From Cycas panzhihuaensis (Eukaryota; Cycadophyta), in the NCBI GenBank assembly GCA_023213395.1, contig CM041465.1:71927741-71991740 (forward strand): a stretch of 64,000 bases of DNA. Direction: 5' to 3'. The translations under genes and the position numbers were made by a program. Each line of letters starts with the position of its first letter. Within the stretch, counting starts at the first letter, position 1. Positions 56,937 to 64,000 of the stretch are shown piece after piece. Below the pieces are notes generated by a model. It was not told the origin of the DNA. It did not search any database and saw nothing but the letters and a program-made list of their open reading frames with translations.

Positions 56937-57416
56937 TGTAATGTTTAATGTAAGATTACGGTCTCACACACACCCAAAAGCATTGTTAAGTGTGATCAAC
57001 ATACATATTCATGTACACATCCTATTGGATGATGAAAAGGCTCAAAGATATTATAGGCTATTCATGACATGATAATCTATAAATATGTACACACACAACT
57101 TGAGAACTTAAGAAAGGAGGAGAAAGGATCAAGCTTGAAGATGTAATTATTTGGAGATCATAATAAATCAGAACTACTGACTCCAACCTTCTTCCATGGT
57201 TTTTCCCATCTTGGGTTTTCCACATATAAATCTATTATCTCTTGTGGTGCATGCTTATTGATATGATATTACTTTATGTTCATGATATTACTTGATATGT
57301 TGATCATACATTATTATATTTGTGTAAATAATCCTAATCATATGGTTGATTCATTATATTTGATTCATATGCTTTCACTATGCATGATGAGTATATTCTA
57401 ATAAGGTATTAGAGCC
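56937..57416 (+). repeat. Possible LTR end and primer site (fragment H)
   Basis: AGGTATTAGAGCC at 57404-57416 resembles a tRNA-iMet primer site with its first T changed. The 450 bp before it are LTR-like: start near TGTAATGTTT (56937), a CTATAAATATG TATA-like box near 57072, no coding. The G pol signal stops near 56920, so an insertion there is likely. No second LTR copy was found, so this is tentative. Confidence 0.35.
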
Positions 57417-58061
57417 ATGGTGATACTACAAGTCTATCAAAGCTTGTTTGTTAGCCATGTTGTAAAAGATCTTGTGGAGATAGATTGAAGTCTATACATG
57501 AGCTAATTGAGCCAATATAGGAACAAGTTTTGAGGAACCAAAAATGATTATGCCAATGACATGTGACCGAGATTTTAGGGCAAAATGAAGTTGATTCAGA
57601 GCCACATACAGATGATGATGAAGCCACACGATGAATATAATAAAATTGATGGATATGTGACATTTGTGGGATTGGGCATCTCACATAATCTCACAATTAG
57701 TAACAGCACATCTACATAGGTATGTTGAGAAATATTCCATTAGTGAATGAGAATGAAACAGGTATTGTGCATGTATGATGAAAAGCAAGAAAGCGGCATG
57801 TTGAGGTTTGATAGCAAATAATAGGTATATTATACAGCATGCATGTTGTGGATATGATGATTTGATAGGTTAAAAGATATGATGATTTTATGAAGTCACC
57901 ATGATGAATGCATGTGTTGTTATGTGGACAAAATAAGGTATAAATGGGCAAAAAGAATATGAGTGCAATAAGTATGGTTGCTTGTTGATTTATTGTGTCA
58001 AACATTTATGTCAGTAACAATAAAGGTTTGGTATGAATTGGTGACAAGGGTTTCAATGAAA
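57417..58061. other. Unassigned AT-rich stretch
   Basis: There is no recognisable protein on either strand. It has several GATATGATGATTT and ATGATGA words. It lies between fragment H and the G gag, where protease and early integrase of G would be expected but are missing. Confidence 0.45.
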
Positions 58062-58531
58062 CTATGATGACATGAACATGACAACAAGGGTTTGCATGAA
58101 GAATATGAAACTAGGATTTGAAACAGTTGTTAAGGACTTGATATTTCTCAAATTCATCAACTTGTTAAGGTAAGCACTGATACTGTTCTCATCTTCAGCA
58201 GTAGTATTCAACAACTCCATCAATAGAGCAACATGATGATTTGATTTCATCATCTCAAAGATCCCTAAAATCTTCGTTTGTATTTCATTTAGCAACCTTG
58301 AGGTTATGAATCAGTGTTCTCTGATCTAGGATGAGACATAGAGTTAGCAAAACTAATTGCCATGAACTTCTTCTCTTCTAACCAAGTTCTCTCCTTTTGA
58401 TCAAGGGGAATAGCAGTAATTGGATCTTTGGTGATCGTCCATAATTGATTTGCCATTAAATGTGGCTCCATATTGGTGTTCCATTCATTAAAGTTGTTAC
58501 CATTGAAAATAATAGCCAACAACTTCTTCAT
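58062..58531 (-). pseudogene. gag: Copia gag fragment, probably of element G
   Basis: The frame from 58531 has FNGNNFNEWNTNMEPHLMAN and then WTITKDP, the start of a copia gag. After a stop it continues in 58295-58062 with IFEMMKSNHHVALLMELLN and SISAYLNKLMNL, matching the UBN2 block 'L...L...M.EG.S...H'. The strand and order fit the G pol at lower coordinates, but the part between is missing or replaced. Confidence 0.75.
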
Positions 58532-58626
58532 GGTGAAATCTAACGATAATATGAGTGCATCTTCTCAAATGAACACCTCCACAGACCAAATCACTTTTTA
58601 AAAAACACCTCAACATTGATGAATGT

Positions 58627-59169
58627 TGTAGCATTCCTAAACTAATGATGAAGTTAGTTTTACAGAACTAAATATTATTAGGAACTCAGTTTTTAGGAGA
58701 ATTAAAAGAAGAATCATTTATTTTATTTCACTTTGAAGTAGGTTTTTGGAGGGAAAAATGGGAGCTGGGTTTTGAAGGCTATAAACAGAGAAACCTTCCT
58801 CATTTGTAAAACAATCTTGGAGAATTTGTTATCACATAGTATAATGGCTTCGCACCATTAGGGCCTCATGCCTATTGGAGGATCACTCCTACCTCAAAGA
58901 GGGTTGTTCTACTAAATTCTGTACCAGGTTCTATTATTAATTCATGACCATTTACTGTTGCTATTTATCAATGCATGGATGTTATACTACATACGAGTGT
59001 TGAATGATATTTTATGAGGAAGTACTACTGTAAATATATGATATTCTATTGTGAATTTCTAATAACATTACCATTATCTATTAGAAATACTTTGTAAATG
59101 AATGCTTTTTGCTATGAACACCTGTGATTATCTCCATTATCTGTTGTCTCAAGGAATGTGCCCACTACA
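58627..59169 (+). repeat. Element I 5' LTR
   Basis: Copy of 62116-62659, TGTAGCATTCC to CCCACTACA. Confidence 0.93.
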
Positions 59170-59171
59170 AT

Positions 59172-59185
59172 TGGTATTAGAGCCC
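59172..59185 (+). promoter_or_regulatory. Element I primer binding site
   Basis: TGGTATTAGAGCCC, two bases after the 5' LTR; the tRNA-iMet type with one C-to-T change. Confidence 0.85.
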
Positions 59186-59409
59186 AAATGCCACTAAAGA
59201 AGGGATATATCTGTTATTATCATTATGGAGAAGTAAACAAGCAGCTGGGCTAATATATGATTGAATTGAAGGAGAGTGACTACTAATAATAAAGTCTAGA
59301 GTAAGACAATTCTCTTCAATTTGTCAAGCTGTGAGCTAGTACATAGGAGGGTTTTTGTACAATGAAATAACATAAGTGTAGAGGTTGTTTCTTTTGTTCA
59401 ATCTGAGGT

Positions 59410-59715
59410 GGTAATGAAAGGTTGTCTCCCTTTGCTCGGTCCAATTATGAGGAACCAACTATCTTACGCAAGTCTATTGTAGAATTGATTTGCTCAGATG
59501 AAGAGGTTCGTAGTATTAAGAGGTTAGTCGATACGAAAAGCAACTACCCAAGAGCTCAAGATTTGATAACTATATGATATATTGCATCTCTCCATTGTAG
59601 AAGGAGATTCAGGGATAGTGTATCAGTGTACTTGAGAGTAATCAAGGAGTTAAGTCGACTTTTGTTAAGCGTGGAGGGTCAGGCAAATGCAAATTCATCT
59701 ATCTGCAAAATGCCA
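59410..59715 (+). pseudogene. Element I upstream reading frame
   Basis: In frame 1 the sequence reads with only one stop over about 100 codons: SNYEEPTILRKSIVELICSD, EEVRSIKRLVDTKSNYPRAQ, a stop near 59576, then RRRFRDSVSVYLRVIKELS. I do not recognise it. Gag lies 570 bp downstream in the same frame, so it could be a distant N-terminal part of gag or a separate ORF. The stretch 59716-60288 is non-coding and includes the hairpin at 59711-59753. Confidence 0.45.
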
Positions 59716-60288
59716 CTTAGAAGGTAGGGACTAATAGTGTCTACCAAGTGGCATCACTAGCCAATTGCAAAAGCATAAGAAGTGGTCGTTGTAGTACCGT
59801 CTATCTACCAGGAGAGTCCAAGAATCCCTTGTGCAGATCGATGACATGAGGAAATGGAGTGGACCTATGAGGAAATATTTTTGGTGTTTTTTTTCAATAT
59901 AATTTTTGGATTTAATTATATTAAAATTAGTTTGGAGTTTGTTAGGTCATTTACCATTGAATGGGTGGTCACATGGTAACCTCAGTGGACCAAGGGTTTA
60001 AGTCTTTTTTTTATTTTGTTCTTTATTTTTATTTTTTTTTAGAGTTTTATTTGCAAAACAGGGTATTTGAACTTTTTCTTCCATAACTTGAGCTACAAGT
60101 GCTAGATCTTAGTATCATCTGAACCATTGAAATCCTAGTTCAAAGATAATCATTTCAAGTGGTCATGTGTGATAGTTATGACCAGTGGATGACATAGATT
60201 TTAATCGATGAAGTTTCAACTTTAGTTGACCAAAAAAATTCTTTGAGTATCCACAGTTACATGAAGGAATTTAATTGAGCCATTTGAG

Positions 60289-60960
60289 ATGGCCCACAAA
60301 GTGAAGATCTCATTAGAAAAATGGGACCCTAGTGAAGGAATAGAGGCGATAGACTGGACAATTATGTTGGATGCCTACTTTGACATCCACTCAATGCTTG
60401 AAGGAAAGAAGATTCCTTTCGCACCCTAGTACCTAAGCAGTAAAGGAGTAAATCGGTTTCGGCAATTTTGCAAACCTTACGAGGACTCATAGTACTTTAA
60501 GTGGTCATTTCTAAAAAGGGTTATACAAGAAGATATTAAAGGCAAGTGGTTCGAAACTAGTTTCAAGTATTGTGATAAACAACAATTTGCAAAGAAAACT
60601 CAAGAACTAAAGAGGGTGCATCTGGAGTCTAAAGCTCATAAACTAAAAAGAGACATGGAGACAGATTTTTTAAATCTAGATCATGAGGATAATATGACAC
60701 ATTGGGTAAAAAACTCGAGACCTATTACAAATATACATTGGATACAAATATTGAAGTATATGGACCATTGTTAAAATGCTTCATGGAAGGAAGAGCTCTT
60801 GATTGGTTCATAAATTGGTTTGAACAAGCATTTAACTCTCAAATTGGTATTGGTTTTGACCTGCATCTATCGAAGCTTTTCATGAGGTTATCAAAACGTC
60901 AAAGCTACTAGATGAATTGGTAAAAACAATTAAAGAGGAGGCCTCAGAGACCATATAGGA
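60289..60960 (+). pseudogene. gag: Element I gag-like region (broken)
   Basis: From the ATG at 60289, frame 1 reads LEKWDPSEGIEAIDWTIMLD and FDIHSMLEGKKIPFAP, then after two stops KWFETSFKYCDKQQFAKK. The frame changes near 60702 to one with LLKCFMEGRALDWFINWFEQ, a typical gag 'G.A..WF' block, then LLDELVKTIKEEASE in a third frame. Two gag-like halves, each with an acidic or aromatic core, suggest a capsid domain. It is too broken to set the C-terminus. Confidence 0.65.
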
Positions 60961-61072
60961 ACAGGAACCAGAACCAATTTAGAAAAGTCGTGAGAGGTAA
61001 ATCGAGATCAAGGAAGAGACACAAGGTGAAGTTCCACTGGAGCAACACAAAGACGTGGATGAACAAGCGAAA

Positions 61073-62068
61073 TGACAACTAGATTCTCAAGAAGAATCTC
61101 AACAAACTTCATGCAAGGTACTCATTGATAATGTGTTGCACATGCACATTTCATTTGGTAGTTTCATTTGTCCTCTCTCATTTCCAAGTTCAATAGCAGT
61201 AGAGAAACCCTCTTTTCCCTATCCCATAGTTAACCAAAATCCTAATCCCCTTAGCTCTCATTTCATCATAGGACAAATCCCAATTCCCTTTTACAACATT
61301 AGTCTAATGTTGTCTTTACACAAATTTTCTCCTTCTAGGATTTTCCCTTATTAGGCTATTCTAACCCATCCATCCTCACTTCATTAGGTTTTATCACTTA
61401 CCATTACCCTCTACAGAACCCCACCTCATCCTTCCCAATCCTATCCACTTCCATACTACCAATATTGTGTTTTTCCATTAAGTCTCACATTTTGTCTGAA
61501 TACCATCTCTAAATCCTTATTAAAATCTTTTTATCATAAAGAACATCTATCACTAATCCCTCATCCATCTTTCCTCCCAAGGGATCCTCATGGTCCAACA
61601 AAACCCACACGAATTCTCATCTCCATTCAAGGCAAATCCCACACCTCATTCTTTCTACCCATGCCTTCAAAGCTATGGATGATCACCACCCAAAATCCTA
61701 TTTCTTTCCTTTCTTCTGATGATAAGCAATCATCATTTTAGTATCCTTATGATCAATTCTTCTCCCAAAATCTCCACCTAAGTTCTCATTATTTTACTCA
61801 CCTTTCTCACCACAATCCATTCCACCTAAGGACAAAATGTGCAAACATGGAGCTAGATCAACACAAGGCATCTGGGGCATCCCACAGGTCCCAGGATCAC
61901 TCCAATATAGGTCCACAGGCAACAAGTACTTGCTCCCGAGAACAAGAATCAACAAATTCAAGTCACTTAATTGCCAAATCCAACAAGAGCCACAAGGTTG
62001 GACCTAATTGTTACAACATACAGGGCTTAACAGGAGGCGGTTGGAAGAGTTCATCAAGACTACACTAG
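61073..62068 (+). pseudogene. Element I Pro/Ser-rich reading frame, unknown function
   Basis: Frame 2 stays open for about 330 codons with only three internal stops (61352, near 61384, near 61739), ending at 62066-62068, 34 bp before the purine tract. It starts with a polar stretch (QLDSQEESQQTSCKVLIDN) and becomes rich in Pro, Ser, His and Phe (PSFPYPIVNQNPNPLSSHF; SLIPHPSFLPRDPHGPTKP). It ends polar (ELDQHKASGASHRSQDHSN). The coding strand is strongly pyrimidine-rich. No protease, RT or integrase motif is seen. I do not recognise it; an accessory or gag-tail protein is possible. Confidence 0.5.
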
Positions 62069-62115
62069 AAATCTCCAAAGCTTAGGGCGAAGTATGATTT
62101 TAAGGGGAGGGGAAT

Positions 62116-62659
62116 TGTAGCATTCCTAAAATAAGGATGGAGTCAGTTTTATAGAAGGAAATATTATTAGGAAGTTAGTTCTTAGGAGAATTAAAAGAAG
62201 AATCATCTGTTTTATTTAATTTTGAAGTCGATTTTTTGGAGGAAAAAATAGGAGTTGGGTTTTGAAGGCTATAGATAGAGAAGCCTTCCTCATTTATAAA
62301 ATAATCTTGGAGAATTTGTTATCACATGGTATAATGGCTCTGCGCCATTAGGGTCTCTTGCCTATTGGAGGATCGCTCCCACCTCGAATAGGGTTGCTCT
62401 GCTGAATTCTATACCAAATTTTGTTATTAATTTATGCTCATTTACTGTTTCTATTTATCAATGTATGGATGTTATATTGCATATGATTGTTGAATGATAT
62501 TTTATGAGGATGTACTGCTGTAACTATATGATATTCTATTATGAACTTTTGAGAACATTACGATTATTTGCTAGAGATACTTTGTAAATGAATGCTTTTT
62601 GTTATGAACACCTATGATTATCTCCATTATCTGTTGTCTTGAGGATTGGGCCCACTACA
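62116..62659 (+). repeat. Element I 3' LTR
   Basis: Copy of 58627-59169, followed by AATGT. Confidence 0.93.
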
Positions 62660-64000
62660 AATGTGGCCCACATGCTTATCAAACGTGTCCCCCATAGCTT
62701 GTTATCGTCCAAGACCTCTTTTCCCAATCCCAACATGTGCAATGTGGCTTGGAACCATCTTGGCAAGCAATACATGGCTCAAAATTAGCTCAAAACTAAT
62801 CAAATGACCTCTTAAATGACTTCCTCCATCAAAAATTATCTTCTACATGGTGCCCAACAAGTTTATATCACCATTCCAACAATAAATAAGAGCCCAATAG
62901 CAATGATATGAGTTGTGCACCCTCTAATAGCCCAAAATAATCTCCAAAATGGCAAAAAATGGCCCGTATTGGCTTCAATTGGCTAAAAACTTCTGTGCTT
63001 TTTGCTTCAATGGCTAACAACCTTAATGATAAGCCAACAACAACCATCAAACAATATTTACGTAGCACCATGCACACCCAACACAATCAAAAGCTGAAAA
63101 ACGATGAAAAATAGTGAAATATCACCAAAAAATCACTCATTCCCTCCCCGTGTAGTGGCAAAATCATGTGACAATGACTGCTCTAGCTGGATATTGGTTT
63201 TGCATGATAATTGCAATTGAAAAACCAATTGAATGGCTAATTTTTTATGTGAAATGATGAAATACAACTCTCCAAAGGGGCATCGCCCTTCACATGTCAC
63301 CCATGGCCAAATCACAATATAATTTAACTTTATAAAGTTGACCAAATGTTAAGTAACAATTATAAACTAATGTTTTAACTTTAGGGAGCTTGAAATAAAT
63401 CAAAAGTCAAATAAATTTGACTTATAGTAGTCATGACTTATAAAAAAATGGTCGCCACCCTTCACGCATAGCCATGCGACCCCAATACACCAAATGGAAG
63501 CTCAAAAACCCAAAATAAGCTTGAAACACATCTCATAAGACCTCAACACAATTTTGTAGAGCCAAATGTAAAACAATGATGGAAAAATGAGAAAAACTTA
63601 CTTTGTTTTGACAGAAAAGGCCCTCCAAGCTTCATGAGATGCCCAACATGATGCCTGGCCTCTGAAACGAGCCCAACTCTGTTTTGAATCCTCTGTAGCT
63701 TAGATCTAGACATTAGACAACTCCTAGTTCCAACAAACAAGCTCCCATAGGCTTCCAACAAGTGAAAATAGCCTCCCAACGATAAAAAAATCAATTATCT
63801 TCAACCCCTTACTAGTAGATTGATTTCGAACTCCTTTGGAGATTATCAATTAGCCAAGCATTGTCATACGTAGCCCAAACCTAAACCCTCACACACAAAT
63901 GAAGCTTCAATAGTGAAAAACCATAAAAAAAGGAATAGAAAACAAGCTCAATTGGGTTTATTTTCTCCATATAATCAATTATTCTCACTATTTTTTTGTT
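62660..64000. other. Unassigned AT-rich DNA
   Basis: No gene or element is recognised. Minus-strand frames at 62868-63086, 63133-63345 and 63543-63794 have no known motif. This is the right-hand continuation of the DNA at 58532-58626, into which element I was inserted. Confidence 0.5.

Larger units (their letters stand above)
58627..62659 (+). mobile_element. Element I, gag-only non-autonomous LTR retrotransposon
   Basis: Two LTRs of 543 and 544 bp (58627-59169, 62116-62659), a perfect target duplication AATGT (58622-58626, 62660-62664), a primer site (TGGTATTAGAGC) and a polypurine tract (AAGGGGAGGGGAAT) define a 4.0-kb element. It has an upstream ORF, a gag-like region and a Pro/Ser-rich reading frame, but no protease, RT or integrase motif. 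LTR divergence is above 10% by eye, so it is old. It must have been moved by proteins of another element. Confidence 0.92.

Noticed and set aside
57712-58005. 97-codon minus-strand frame with hydrophobic runs that could suggest a membrane protein
   Set aside because: Low-complexity AT-rich DNA, no conserved motif, and no link to the G gag frame.
62868-63794. Three minus-strand frames of 70-83 codons
   Set aside because: No motif, no codon bias evident, and no splice context; treated as chance.

Overview
The window reads as nuclear DNA of a vascular plant with a large, retrotransposon-dense genome. It is AT-rich and gene-poor, and almost every coding signal belongs to plant Ty1/copia or Ty3/gypsy LTR retrotransposons. 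A conifer or other gymnosperm is plausible from this texture, but nothing here proves it. I found no complete host gene, tRNA, rRNA or CRISPR array. The one trace of a host gene is a 37-nt candidate exon with consensus splice sites on the minus strand at 21589-21625.

Layout. (1) 1-7343: a chromodomain-type gypsy element, cut by a complete copia element (16-5297, TSD GATCA). (2) 8114-21073: an old, short, minus-strand LTR element (A) split by a large minus-strand Tat/Athila-like gypsy element (B, 9331-19895). B carries two unusual parts: a second gag-like domain between protease and RT, and an extra ORF between integrase and the 3' LTR. (3) 21074-27095: intergenic DNA with the candidate exon and a diverged tandem duplication. 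(4) 27096-33391: a complete but decayed minus-strand chromovirus (C). (5) 33392-37620: low-complexity DNA, then an unidentified plus-strand coding-like stretch. (6) About 37.7-54.9 kb: a minus-strand element (D) with gag, an intact-looking protease motif and an RNase H, but no RT or integrase. D is split by copia element E (39671-53827, TSD CCCCT), and E is itself split by gypsy element F (44122-50463, TSD GCTAA). (7) About 54.8-58.5 kb: remains of a minus-strand copia (G), apparently broken by a plus-strand LTR/PBS fragment. (8) 58627-62659: a short gag-type non-autonomous element (I, TSD AATGT) with a long Pro/Ser-rich reading frame. (9) 62660-64000: AT-rich DNA with nothing recognised.

Nesting and age agree. 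By eye the LTR pairs differ at about 2-3% in F, 3% in the first copia, 5-6% in E, and more than 10% in A, C and I. In each pair checked the inserted element is younger than its host. All pol genes carry stops or frameshifts, and most have lost catalytic residues, so none looks autonomous. The parts most worth following are the RT-less D element, the double-gag B element with its 3' ORF and GTAC-rich tandem repeats, the Pro/Ser-rich ORF of element I, and the hidden exon.
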